This document shows positions 1-10,449 of a DNA stretch of 64,000 bases, in pieces. Source of the stretch: Porodaedalea pini (lineage: Eukaryota; Basidiomycota; Agaricomycetes; Hymenochaetales; Hymenochaetaceae); assembly GCA_002794775.1 (NCBI GenBank), contig NBAY01000004.1, positions 310,001 to 374,000 of the forward strand. Direction: 5' to 3'. The position numbers and the translations under genes were made by a program. Numbering within the stretch: position 1 is the stretch's first letter; each line of letters begins with the position of its first letter. The notes below the pieces were generated by a model, which was not told the origin of the DNA, made no database searches, and was given only the letters and a program-made list of their open reading frames with translations.

Positions 1-827
1 GAACCACAACTCCGCAGTACTAGTAGTCTGAGTTTCGCTACCGCTGAGACACAAACCAAAACTGTAATATTCCCAAGGATATATATGGACTCCAGAGAAT
101 GATGCCCGTGAAACGAAGCGAACATCTTCATGAAAGGCTAACAACCGTGGTCTTTGCCTTGAAAAGGCGAGGGTCCGAGGTTTCGTGCGAGTCTGCGGCG
201 GCGCGGGCAGCTTCCGGTAAAACATACCGACTTCTCAAGCTCCCCCGTGTAGTTGCTTCGAGCGTATCAAAAGTTAAGCTCGTCGGGAAAGAAGAGGAAG
301 GTTGAGTATCATGCGCACCGGTCTTCTGCATGTACTGTAATTAAGCTCGCATGCAGCCATATACGGGGCCCGACGTCCGTGAGAGATATCTTGAGAAACA
401 AAACAAAACAAACCGCACCAAAAGTCTGATGAGCAGTTTAGCCGATATTAGTGCTGATACATGCAGATTGCTGTCCAAGCTACTCGACAAGTCCACAAAA
501 TCTGAGAGGCGGCCGACTACCAGGAAAATGTTGGATGATTTGCATGCCGGTGGGTTATCGCTGTGGTGGGGCATAGGATGTCCGTGATCGGTGGAAGAAA
601 ACATGGCGATATGAAGCTGGGATATTGTCATTTGAAAAGGAATGGTTTCCAAGCCACACAGTGAAAGCGAGCGTTGAATACGTAGAAGAACCAGCGAGCC
701 AAATTTCATTCCGAAACCGAGAAGTCTGATCGTGGGAAGCTGGGCTCCTGGACCGAGATGCGATAGACCGCGCCAAATTGCCCGCGCGATTCTTGTCTAA
801 TGTCTTGATTCCGTCTTTGATCTCGAC
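1..827. other. No gene recognised; upstream of CDC8
   Basis: Several short open frames occur on both strands here, but none shows a recognisable domain, coding-like composition or convincing splice sites. The last part is presumably the promoter and 5' UTR of the thymidylate kinase gene that begins at 828. Confidence 0.5.
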
Positions 828-1755
828 ATGGCAGCCAACAAGCGCGGGGCCTTCATCGTCATCGAGGGGCTCGACAGATCTGGAAAAAGCACACAGGCAG
901 CTTCCCTCTTGTCGCGCATAGAGAACTCAGACGTCCCGGCGAAGCTCATGAAATTCCCTGGTCAGGAGTGCTCCTCGTTTCTCGCGTTTCTTCTGGTCAA
1001 TCTGACACGCGTGTTGGCGGACTGTTAATGCGTCCATTAATATTCTGTTCTTCGCGACCACAAGACAGGACCACGCCCATAGGGAAGATGATTGACGCAT
1101 ACTTGCGTTCGGAGTCAGACATCGACGACCGCGCGATCCACCTCCTTTTCTCTGCGAACCGCTGGGAGCTGGCGTGAGTCGCATACTCGCTGCTTTTTCT
1201 TTGCATATGTGCGCCCTTTTCCCACATTCTCCTATTCCCCCCATATTGCATTGCCACCTGCTATTTTGCAATCCCTTCTTATTTGTCGTCTTTTTCCCGC
1301 ATGTTGCCGACCGACGCCGGATGCACAGCACAAGCATCGAACGCGCGCTCAACGAGGGCACGACAATTGTATGTGACCGATACGCCTTCTCCGGCGTTGC
1401 GTTCTCCGCGTCCAAGGGGCTTCCATTCGACTGGTGCCGCACCCCGGACGTCGGTCTTCCGGCTCCGGATCTCACGCTTTTTCTCGACATCAGTCCAGAG
1501 AAGGCCAAAGAGCGCGGTGGATATGGAGAAGAGAGGTATGAGAAAGAGGAAACGCAGCGACGCGTGAGGGAGATCTTCGCGAAGATCGAGGCGGATGCGC
1601 GACAAAGTAAGGATTGCACATGGGCCACAATCGATGCTGGCAAGACGCTTGAAGATGTGAAGGAAGACATTTGGAACGAGGTTGAGCGTCTTCTAGAGGG
1701 CGGTGAGCTGAAACCGATTCGCAGGCTTTGGCTTTCTCACACAGAGTCTTCCTGA
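828..1755 (+). CDS. CDC8: Thymidylate kinase (dTMP kinase)
   Basis: Phosphorylates dTMP to dTDP with ATP, the last specific step of dTTP synthesis. Three exons are inferred: 828-960, 1065-1173 and 1329-1755, with GT-AG introns. They total 669 nt, giving 222 residues, close to the usual fungal length. Exon 1 carries the P-loop (GLDRSGKST, residues about 14-22). Exon 2 opens with the conserved DRTTPIG stretch and ends in FSANRWEL. Exon 3 carries CDRYAFSGVAFSA, the DRY/LID region that binds the nucleotide. The ATG at 828 is chosen because the conserved kinase N-terminus follows directly. An alternative acceptor 6 nt downstream of 1328 would remove two residues without changing frame. The gene is convergent with UBC6. 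Confidence 0.93.
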
Positions 1756-2151
1756 GCCTATTGTATTCGCGTTAACCTACATGTGATCCTAGGACGTGTT
1801 CTCCGTTGTGTGTTTCTTAGCATGGGACAAGCTTTTTCGGGTGATATTTCGTAGTCATCCTCATACTTAGTCGTGTTACATATTACACCGAAAAAAAAAG
1901 ATATAAGAGAGCAGAGGTAGAAGTGTGAAGACTCAACAACACTAGCCGAGGAAATAAGGATCGTGTCAACGAGGAGAATACAAGGATTGTGTGGATTGTG
2001 TGGTTAAATAACCAAAACCGATGACCATCAGCTGCTAACCAAGCATCTATCAGGTCTGTTCAAGACCCGAGCGTATGAAGAGGAATGGAAACTCCAAAGC
2101 CCAAGAGACCATCGACCATGAGTACGACATAGCCAAGGCCCACAGATGAAA
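1756..2151. other. Convergent 3' intergenic region
   Basis: Lies between the 3' ends of CDC8 (+) and UBC6 (-). It should hold both 3' UTRs. An A-rich run is seen near 1890-1905. No coding potential was recognised. Confidence 0.5.
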
Positions 2152-3307
2152 CTAGGAGCTTCCTGTCAAACGACTGGAAATCGCCCACGCTACAGCAAAG
2201 AATATCCCCCAGTACCACTTCTGCCACATTAATTGACCCCAAGAAAACGCGCCACGTCCTTTGGGAGCAACCGTGTTAGATTCTTTGGCTATTGGCACCG
2301 CCCCCTGTCCAGACGCTGCACCTGCCTGGCTTGTCCCATTCGAGGTCCCTGAGTCCGCCGAAGCCGCTGATAGAGGTGTAATAGGGCTTGAGGCAGCGCT
2401 TGACGCGCTGCCCGCAGATGACACAGGCGAAAGGAGAGGGGCAGTTTTTTGCAAACCAAGCTCCTTCTGAGCCATGTTTGGCAGGTCTTTCATGACAGGA
2501 CCGCTGTACTGTTAAGTGGCAAACAAATTGAGCAATGCAACAATCGGGAACAACAATCGTCCAAAGGCGTAAAGTATGAACTTACTTCGGGGAATGCATC
2601 TCTGAACTTCTTGTTCTGTATATTCCAAGAATGTGACCGTGCAGCATATGCGCGTTTATCCGCATCCGAAGTCGTGACCGAACCCGTTGTCATCTCGTCT
2701 GCCAGCATAAAGGAAAGTAGACCCGTCAAGCTGTCCAACCACGGTCAATACAGAAGTGCAAGGTTGTGAATCATACATTGACACGTACATCGTCGCCACG
2801 CTCCATGCTGGATTCCATGAACCGGGATGAAAGTCCGACATGGAGAAGCAGATCTTCTTGTCAGGCTGGAAGCGACCAGAAGGCGTCAGCATCTTGATCC
2901 CAGGAGGCTTGAAAGGGTATTCTGCTGGGAAAAGCACGACGCCATAGAATTCTCCATTTGCATGCGGGCTATCTGGAGGTCCACGCTAAAGACATCGCCG
3001 TCAATACCGAGACATCTGAGGCCGGTACACACGTAGCAGACGTACAATGATGTAGTTCCCTGATGAACGACGGGTGAGTTGGCTCTCGAGCTATCAGCTC
3101 ACTGAACGTACTCACAGTGCAGGATGTTCTTCTCATCTGGCGCAGCCCAGACGAACGGGGGTGGCTCCTTCTGCATCGCTACATACTCCTTTGTCAACTG
3201 CGGTGGGAAGCGGTGTCAGACGGTGATCGTAGTGGGCGCACGAGCAGCATCAACGGCGATGGGAATGATTCAGTACTCACACGTTTGTATGCTGCCTTGG
3301 ACGCCAT
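2152..3307 (-). CDS. UBC6: Ubiquitin-conjugating enzyme E2 6 (ERAD)
   Basis: Tail-anchored E2 of the ER membrane that supplies ubiquitin to Doa10-type ligases in ER-associated degradation. Starting from the ATG at 3307 (MASKAAYKR), exons splice in phase to LTKEYVAMQ, then LHWNYIIRGPPDSP, then the E2 core. The catalytic cysteine lies in KKICFSMSDFHPGSWNP, matching the Ubc6-type context in which the HPN motif is replaced by HPxxWNP. A serine/alanine-rich linker follows, then a single C-terminal hydrophobic segment (WYWGIFFAVAWAI) close to the stop, as expected for a tail anchor. At least four short introns are present. It lies head-to-tail with CWC27 and convergent with CDC8. The identification is by family motifs; UBE2J2-like is an equivalent name. 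Confidence 0.93.
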
Positions 3308-3756
3308 GATAGATGAAGGTGAAGCAAAGAGCGGAGGGAGAGGTAGAGGTTGTACGAGACCGTGGCCCGTGGCACAAACAGGTTCCATAATCAGACCTCC
3401 TTCCTGTTCGGGGCTGTGCCGCAAAGTTAATATTCGTATCCGGTCACGACCAGTGCATTAAGATTTAAGGCAAAGCAAAGCCGAGGCTCTTTGAGTTAGC
3501 ACAGGAAAAGAGAAGCTACGCTACATGATAATTTACGGAGAGCAGATATATTTTATCCTTAAGGCCGCAGCTGTCAGTCAAGGTAAATCACTCCCTTCCA
3601 TATGCATCAAAGCCCGCAGGTAGCGCGAAATTAATTAACATTGTTATTCCGCCAAGTGCAAACGAGCTAAATACGGGTGCGAAAAACGTCAAAGAGGATG
3701 TGAGGGGAAGAAAATAACCTGAGCTCGTAAAGTGGAGTCCACCGAGGCAATGCGCA
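3308..3756. other. Intergenic region between UBC6 start and CWC27 stop
   Basis: Contains the UBC6 promoter and 5' UTR and the CWC27 3' UTR. No additional gene recognised. Confidence 0.45.
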
Positions 3757-5964
3757 TTACCGTCGATGACCACGACCGCCGTCCCTCGGCTTCATACCCT
3801 TCTTTCGCTCGCGCTCTTCTTCCTTCGCTTGTGCACTACGTTTTCGTGGGTCGATGACCTCGTAGTCGCGCTCCGCCTTCCCCACCTCTTCATCATTATC
3901 CTTCGGGAAAAAGAGCTTGTGCGAGAGGAAGCCCGTATCCGTATCAACTTCCATCGTGGCCTCGGCGTTCGCTTCGTCGATGTTCCCGCTCGTAGCTTCA
4001 CCCCCTTCAGCACCAGTTTTGTCTTGTATCCCAGCATCTTGATCGCCATCATCATCTAAGAATGACCCCTTCAGTTTACTTTTGAACGCATCCATCTTGG
4101 CAAGGACATCTCCCTCATCTCTCGCTTTCCTGCCCTTCCTATCCTTTTTGCCTTTCAGTCCTCTGCCATTCTCATACTTCGCAAGTTCTTCGTCCAAGTA
4201 CGAGTGCTTTGCCTTCTTTTTCTTTTGTTCTCCTTCTGAATCGGATCCAGAACCACCGGCTCGTTTGGAATCCAATTTTCGGATCTCTTTCTCGAGTTTC
4301 GAGATTTGCTGTTGTCGTTCCGACCTAAAAGATGACGTTTAGCCAGACCAAGGAATGGCATAGTATTCAGAGACGTACTCTGCGGTTCCCAGTTCCTTAG
4401 CATGTTTTTCTCGAAGACCAACTATGTCAGTTGAATCACCCGATCCCTTTTTCTTCCCTTTATCGGACTTCAAGGGTCAAGCAGGTTAGACTTATAGCTA
4501 TTTCTTCAACCCGAATGACAGAATAGCTCACCTTGCCATCCTTTGCATCGATGATATTGTTTCGATCCGAGTCACCGCGAGATTTTGACACCGTACTGGA
4601 TGATGGTGCTATCAAATCTGGGTTGATGCTGACCGCGAGTTGGTCTGAGTTGTCGACAACTGAAAGAAAAGAATCGTGGGTTTACGCGCTTTAAGCACCA
4701 AACCCAACTCCAGACGAAACGGACTCACGGTCAGGACGAATAATGGCTTTCTTTTTGAAGACCGCTGGTTCCTCTTCAGCAACCTCATCATCTTGAAAGC
4801 TAAGGAGTTTCGTATCCCTGTACGAAAAGTCGAAGATCAGTACTTGGTGGATGCCTCGAAGCTGGTAAATTATGTACTTTTTCGCACCCTTACGCCGAAT
4901 CTCCTCTTCCCGTTCCTTTTGCGCTTGCTCACGAGCTCGCCGCTGTACTCTCTTCTCCTCTGCAGTGATGCGAGGCACAATATCATCGAATGGGTTGTCG
5001 ATGATTCGTATGGTTTTGATTTTGGGAGGGCTGAGTTGCCATCATTGCCGAGTGAAGTGCAAACTGGATGAGTTGATGCAGAACGAGCAAGACGGGAGAA
5101 TTTCTGACGCACTATAAGGGTCTGCCCTCGCCATCGAGCTCTTAGCATCGTAGAATTCTTAGATTGATGACCGCAATGTTTAGCCGCAAAACACTCACCC
5201 ATGCTTCCTATTTTCATGACATCTGCACAGAATCATACCACGGATATTGCATGAGCGCTGTGCCATATGGACTTCGAGTACTCACTGAAGATAGTGTCTC
5301 CAACACAGCGACCGAACAGAGTATGTTTCCCTTGGAGCTCATCCGCACGGTCTGTTCATCGTTGAAGTCAACATCAACAGGATCTAACATGAAACACAGC
5401 TGCTGTAAGGCTTACCGAGGGTTATGAAGAATTGAGAGTCGTTGGAGTTTTTAGCGCCATTATTTGCCATTCCGACAAGACCCCGGTGGGTATAGCGCAG
5501 TCGAGGATGGATTTCATCCTCGAAAGGCTCTGCAACAGGTCCATCAGTTTGTTATTCTCAGTATAGTGCATCAAGGTACAGACCTCCGTAGAACGACTCT
5601 CCGCCTCCTCCAGTTCCAGTCCGGTCTCCTGTTTGCACGAGGAAATCGGGGACAACACTACAAAATAGTGAGCCTACTCCCTGAGCACGCTTGCTGCTGA
5701 GCCGCCATACCGATGGAATATTACACCATCATAGTAGCCTGTGTTATAGTCAGTGAGTTGTTGAAAGTTACTGCACGCAGGACTGACGTACCTTCCATGG
5801 CAAGCGCAATGAAGTTACGACATGTCTTCGGCGTTTCCTGCATGCGAATCAGCCGGACACAACATGAAGCGTCACTTCGGCCCACGTACCTTCGACCAAA
5901 GTTCAATATCAAGCTCGCCAACGGTGGTTTCGATGATGACTCGTCCTTTCGTCGGTAAAGCCAT
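3757..5964 (-). CDS. CWC27: Spliceosomal peptidyl-prolyl isomerase Cwc27
   Basis: Cyclophilin-type protein of the activated spliceosome. The first exon from ATG 5964 reads MALPTKGRVIIETTVGELDIELW, typical of Cwc27 rather than the single-domain cyclophilins. Later exons give CRNFIALAMEG, then VQTGDRTGTGGGGESFYGEPFEDEI, then GLVGMANNGAKNSNDSQFFIT, all cyclophilin core motifs. A long charged, lysine-rich C-terminal half follows, including KMDAFKSKLKG, and it ends with a DYEVIDPRKR box near the stop, a region conserved in Cwc27/SDCCAG10 proteins. Many short introns interrupt the gene. In Cwc27 proteins the isomerase site is often degenerate, so catalytic activity should not be assumed. It is divergent from the NTF2-like gene at 6154. 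Confidence 0.92.
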
Positions 5965-6153
5965 CGTGTTCGCTGGCGAAGTCACGAAGACGCGTTTAGC
6001 CGAAGATCGTAGCACGGGTTCACCGACGCGTCTTGGACTCTGACAATCATCTGTGCTTCCAGGATCTGCACTCTGAGACTGCAGCCTTCAGCAATCTATT
6101 TTATTGAAAGCGTTTGCTAGGTTTTCATTATTACACCCTTACAAGTTGCCAGA
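5965..6153. promoter_or_regulatory. Shared divergent promoter, CWC27 / NTF2-like gene
   Basis: Only 189 bp separate the two divergent start codons, so both core promoters must overlap. This is inferred from gene layout; no factor site is claimed. Confidence 0.5.
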
Positions 6154-7454
6154 ATGTCTCATGCTTCGCTCCTTCCGAAACGCGAGCGTTCACCCACACC
6201 TCCTTTGACGCTTGAGCCTAGAAAGTCAGGCGTGAAGCTCGTTGCACCCCTGCCAGTCGCATGCAAGAAGTCGTCGCCCAACTATGTGCAAGCTCGAAAG
6301 AAGTGGCTTCAAGATGAAATCAAGATCCTGAACGCCCTCGGACTGACCGTGACAAACAAGTTCATCCGGTGAGCTTCTCAGAAGCTCGATATTATGTGCT
6401 TCTCTGAATGCAAGCGATTGGAATACAACAGAGACGATGGCCTGTCTCTTGAGTGGTGAAGTCTGTACTATACTCTTGTCATAAGCAGAGTGTGCTCATG
6501 CTCATCGACATGCATTTCTTCCCCGCTGCTTCTTTGCAAAGGGAGAGTCCCATACCGGTTTGGCCAGACACCCTCAGACCTGTGACTACACTATCCTCCA
6601 CCACACCAATCCCTGTTGAGATTGACGTCGAAATGCAAGATGAACATAGGGCTCCTCACGTTGACCAGGAAGAAGAACTGGAAAAGGAGGCTAACGAACT
6701 TGAAGATATGGCAATCGAATTTCTGAAGAAGTACGAGCATGTCTCGATTTCGCAACGAATCCGTTCTGATTTCAGGTTGTTGTCTAGGTATGCTCAAACA
6801 TTCGACTTGGACCGTGCAGCACTCGGCAGTGCGTACGCAAGCAACGCGTTATTCTCCTATTGCGTGCACGAGCACAACAGTGTCCCCCGTAACTCCGTCG
6901 CTGCTGCCTTCACCAACCCAAGTGCGGCCGCGCATCGCTTTGCGCCTCGGAAGGGATCCCGGAATCTTCGTAAGCTCTTTTGTCCCACTTTCACGAATGT
7001 GCACATTAATTGTTAAAATTCTGTTGTTCATTCCGCTAAGTGCATGCCAAAACTCGGGGTAATCTGTACTCTGGGCCCTCAGAGATCATACCTGCACTAC
7101 TTTCTCTCGGGTCTCATAAATTCTGCGCACGATCTCCCACAGATTTACGCTGGAATGTGCTTGCGCTTGATTCGGGACAAGGGTCTGGGTCGAAGCCGCT
7201 TGTTTTCCTTTCAAGCCACGGGGACGTTACTGAGGAGAAGGCGGGCGGCGAGAAGCGGTTGTCCTTTGACCAGTGCTTTCTTTTGCAAAGGCCCGAAGGG
7301 TCTAAAACAGATCGGTAAGTGGAATGAAGGACTTTGAATCCGAAACTGTGTGGTTGACGTCTTGCTTAGAGACTCAAATGCGAACTGGCCTCTAGTTGCC
7401 ATCAATCATCAACTAACCATCCGAGATCTGTCACTTAGGCCCATAGCACTTTAG
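6154..7454 (+). CDS. NTF2-like domain protein, Mex67/NXF1-related
   Basis: Five exons are inferred: from ATG 6154 to 6368, a micro-exon reading RDDGLSLEW, an exon opening ESPIPVWPD, then LLHAKTRGNLYSGPSEIIPALLSLG, and a last exon DSNANWPLVAINHQLTIRD ending at 7454. The second half resembles the NTF2-like domain of the mRNA exporter Mex67/NXF1. Visible features are the YAQTFDLDRAAL helix, the GPSEIIPAL turn, a strand PLVFLSSHGDV, and the terminal SFDQCFLL...WPLVAINHQLTIRD strands. No leucine-rich repeats, RRM or UBA domain are seen, so it is much shorter than Mex67. A role in mRNA export or partnering with an Mtr2-like protein is inference only. Confidence 0.75.
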
Positions 7455-8014
7455 TTGTTTTGTAAATTTTGACATTCTTTGAATATTTGTAGTATGACCC
7501 TCGCTCTATTGTATGCTTTCGTTGACTATCTGTATGTATATTATAAACAATACCCTTTCATTGCCCTTTGCTGTCGTGTACGAGAACAGGGGCTCAGAAT
7601 TGCGTGGCTTCGAAAAGTAATTATATAAATATGATATAGATATGCAAGTAGAGCCAAAACATGAGTCTACAGAATGAATAATTTACATGAAGGGCGAACA
7701 TGAACTGATACATGGGCTTGAGTCAACTTCCTCTTCGCCTCTCCTTCGTCTCTTCCCTCCTCTTTCATTGCCGACCAGCGCCTGCAGCGCTCGTTATTAG
7801 TATTATCGCATTGTCAAGAATCGTAAAGTCATGCCACTCGGTTGACGAGGATATTTTCGGAGTGGAGGACGCCAGCGTCGCACCGCATAATTCACTCTAT
7901 TTCTTCTTCTTCCTTAGATACTCCTCTCCGACCACACACGCACGGCGATCGTAGTCCATCGGAAAAGGGAGGAGGATAACGATCGAATGTGATGCCGCGC
8001 TCAAGTCGCCGAGT
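7455..8014. other. Convergent intergenic region, no gene recognised
   Basis: Follows the stop of the NTF2-like gene and precedes (on the minus strand) the stop of the hypothetical gene ending at 8015. The part around 7480-7700 is AT-rich, as expected for 3' UTRs. No supported gene. Confidence 0.45.
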
Positions 8015-8764
8015 TCACCGGTAACCCGAGCCGGAGCTGGAGCGCGAGCCAGAGCCTGAGGAGCGGCGCGCGTTGACCATCCGCCAGTAGAGCGACTGCT
8101 TGTTGCGGAGCCCGACGAGGAGGCCCGCGATGATGGAGCGCACCTGCGGCATGAGGTAGTTGAAGTTCTGCGGCGTCGGGTCCTCGCTGAGGCACTCCTC
8201 GAGCAGCATGCGCAGGTCCGTCAGGAAGTTGGACACGTCTCTGTAAGGACCACGACCAATATGGAATGAATGAGGTTTTTTTGATGATAGCGAGTAGAGA
8301 TAAAAAGAGGTTATTTGAGGAGGTGCTGGTGAAAGAAAAAAGCGGAAAGGACGCACCTCATGTCGATGTTGTACACGGAGAATCTAGATAACGGGAAGCG
8401 TCGCGTAAGAAAAGGGGGGGGGGGTCTAGGAGCATAGGGAGGAACTCACGCTGCAATCATTTCATTATAGCTGTTTCCTACAGCGACAAAGATGTCGCTG
8501 ACTTCGTTCTCCGAGACCTCGAGGGCACCCCACATGCGAAGAGCCTCTTCAAGTCGTCGCGTCGCGTCGAGTAGGTTGGAGACGGCGCCTGGCACGTCGG
8601 CGACTGTCGTGAGCTGTGCCGGAGGAGAATGCTATGAAGAAGGAAAAGAGGTTCGACGTCAGGACCGCGTTCAGCGGCGGTTGTGAATGGACGCGCACCA
8701 TCGGGCTCTGCGGCGCGTATCCTGAGTGTCCGTCCATGTATTGTGTCTGGTGTCTGTATGCCAT
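8015..8764 (-). CDS. Conserved hypothetical helical protein
   Basis: I do not recognise a named domain. Two 3' exons are clear: one reading TTVADVPGAVSNLLDATRRLEEALRMW and ending in FSVYNIDMR, and a last exon DVSNFLTDLRMLLEECL...MPQVRSIIAGLLVGLRNKQ, with stop at 8015-8017 after a serine/glycine-rich tail. The composition suggests a helical bundle. The intron between these exons has clean GT-AG ends near 8240-8370 and another lies near 8395-8455. The latter contains a run of about 12 G on the plus strand (about 8405-8417). The 5' end is uncertain: ATG 8764 (MAYRHQTQYMDG) is plausible, but the first donor would be non-consensus, so the true start may differ. Confidence 0.6.
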
Positions 8765-9165
8765 GCACGAAGCTCAAGGATGTTGCGACGTCTACCTGTC
8801 GAGGGAACTGGCGTTTGCTGGAGCTGTGAGACACAGAGGCAGCGCTTTTAAATAAGCTCGCGCACTTAAGCGTGCCTATGGTTTCTTTATGGAAAAGGTA
8901 TACAAACAGAGAAAAAGTAGACAAGGAACGCAAACGGCATGAGCGTAACGAGTAAGTAAACGAGAGCGTGTTTTCGGCCATTCCTGTGCACTTTGACGAG
9001 AGTTGACGCTGAGCTATTCACAGCCGCGCTCAAGTGAGATGGATAGAGCACAGCAATCATCCATCGGCTACACACACAAACGCGTCCTGCACGCGAAACA
9101 CGTCGACACGTGCTGATGCAGCCCTGCAAGTTACACTGATCATTATACAATAAAGCCTCAGTGCC
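8765..9165. other. Intergenic region, no gene recognised
   Basis: Lies between two minus-strand genes in tandem. It should contain the promoter of the gene ending at 8015 and the 3' UTR of the gene ending at 9166. Nothing else supported. Confidence 0.4.
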
Positions 9166-10211
9166 TTAGAGCTCCCTAGGCCTATAACCCTCCTCCTCTG
9201 CGTGCCCGAGGGTCCCTGCTCTCGTACTCTGATACCAATCTCCCAATCTCCTCTTGAAACCCTTCCTGTAAAACATCAGTCTTGCATCAGATGCAAATTC
9301 GATTGGAGAAAGAGCGATATCTTCACTGACGTTGCCCATAAACTGTTTAATCAGTGGCTCAGTCTGCCGCCATGCCCACATAGACTGCGTCCGCATACTC
9401 TCCCGTTTCGAGTTGTCCGCCATCAGGAAACGCGCAACAAGCAGCCGCGCATCCTTGCGATCCATCCTTCGGTACTCCTCTATCGATTGCGGGAACTGAG
9501 CCGCTCGCCTTATTCGTGTCATTTCCTCCTGCTTCTCCAGTCCGCGTCGCCGAGCATACAACGGGAGAAGCTCCCGCAGATGATCATATTGCATTCGTGC
9601 CGCCAGGTCGTTGTGTTCTGACGCACAGATCTGTCCATTTTGTTTGAAAAAGTTCTTTTTGGTGATAGCGTCCAACGTCGTCAAGTTTCAGCACGCGATG
9701 AACAAAGTTTGATGGAGAATGGGGGATGGAGCAGGCTGACCTCAAGTGTCGCATAGTGTTGTGCCCATTCGTCAGGACTCTTCGTAAAATCTTCGAAGTC
9801 AAAGTATTTGATGTCATCAGTCTGGAGATATCGGTCGATCGCATCATCATAGAGCTCTTGGGCGTAGTAGCGGGAGAGTTTGGCCACGTCGTCTTGATGT
9901 TCCTTTTTCAATCTTTTGATGCGCTCCGTAATGCTTGCAATGGTTTCAGGGGTGTCTATCTCTTTCTTCATTTCGTCAAAGCTAGAATAAATTTGATGAA
10001 TTTAAGCATTTAGGCAGACTTTATCGAAGCGTGAGTAGCACTGCAAGACCTACGAAGGAAAAAAAGATCCCATCTCTCTGATGACGAAGCGTGCGACATC
10101 TTGAGCCTCTGTTGCCTCCGCTTCTTTCAAGTTCTTAGTAGGAAACCGCTTTGTGTACTCGTCAAAGCCATTTTGTTTCACGTACTGTTCTCCAGGCGTC
10201 CTGAGACTCAT
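9166..10211 (-). CDS. Conserved hypothetical protein, charged and helical
   Basis: Starts at ATG 10211 (MSLRTPGEQYVKQNGFDEYTKRFP). A second exon carries TPETIASITERIKRLKKEHQDDVAKL, a likely coiled coil, and DFEDFTKSPDEWAQHYATLE. A last exon contains YDHLRELLPLYARRRGLEKQEEM and MWAWRQTEPLIKQFMG, with the stop at 9166-9168. The acceptor of the intron after ATLE is ambiguous, with two phase-0 AG sites possible (after AAAAAG or after GGACAG on the minus strand), so about a dozen residues are unsettled. The layout resembles conserved Agaricomycete proteins of unknown function. It is divergent from the VPS9-domain gene. No function is proposed. Confidence 0.72.
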
Positions 10212-10449
10212 CGCAGCAAAGTAATGATTTAGATGGTAGTTGCAGTCAAAGCGCGAGTCCCAAACGCGTCAGTAGTGGCACTGGAAGAGGCCAATCAGGG
10301 TCGATGCCACGTGCACGGATATCCCGGAATCTTCCACCGTTCCAAGCGGCGCGACGTTGTGCGCGACGAGTTGGCTAGCGACATCGTGCACAGGCTTCAT
10401 TTCTCGCATGTCATTGCCTTGATACCGGGTGCACGAACCGGGAGGCGTC
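10212..10449. promoter_or_regulatory. Shared divergent promoter, hypothetical gene / VPS9 gene
   Basis: The two divergent ATGs are 238 bp apart. The promoter role is inferred from layout alone. Confidence 0.4.

Noticed and set aside
927..1670. Minus-strand frame of 247 codons opposite CDC8
   Set aside because: It is a shadow of the thymidylate kinase exons, with no recognisable domain.
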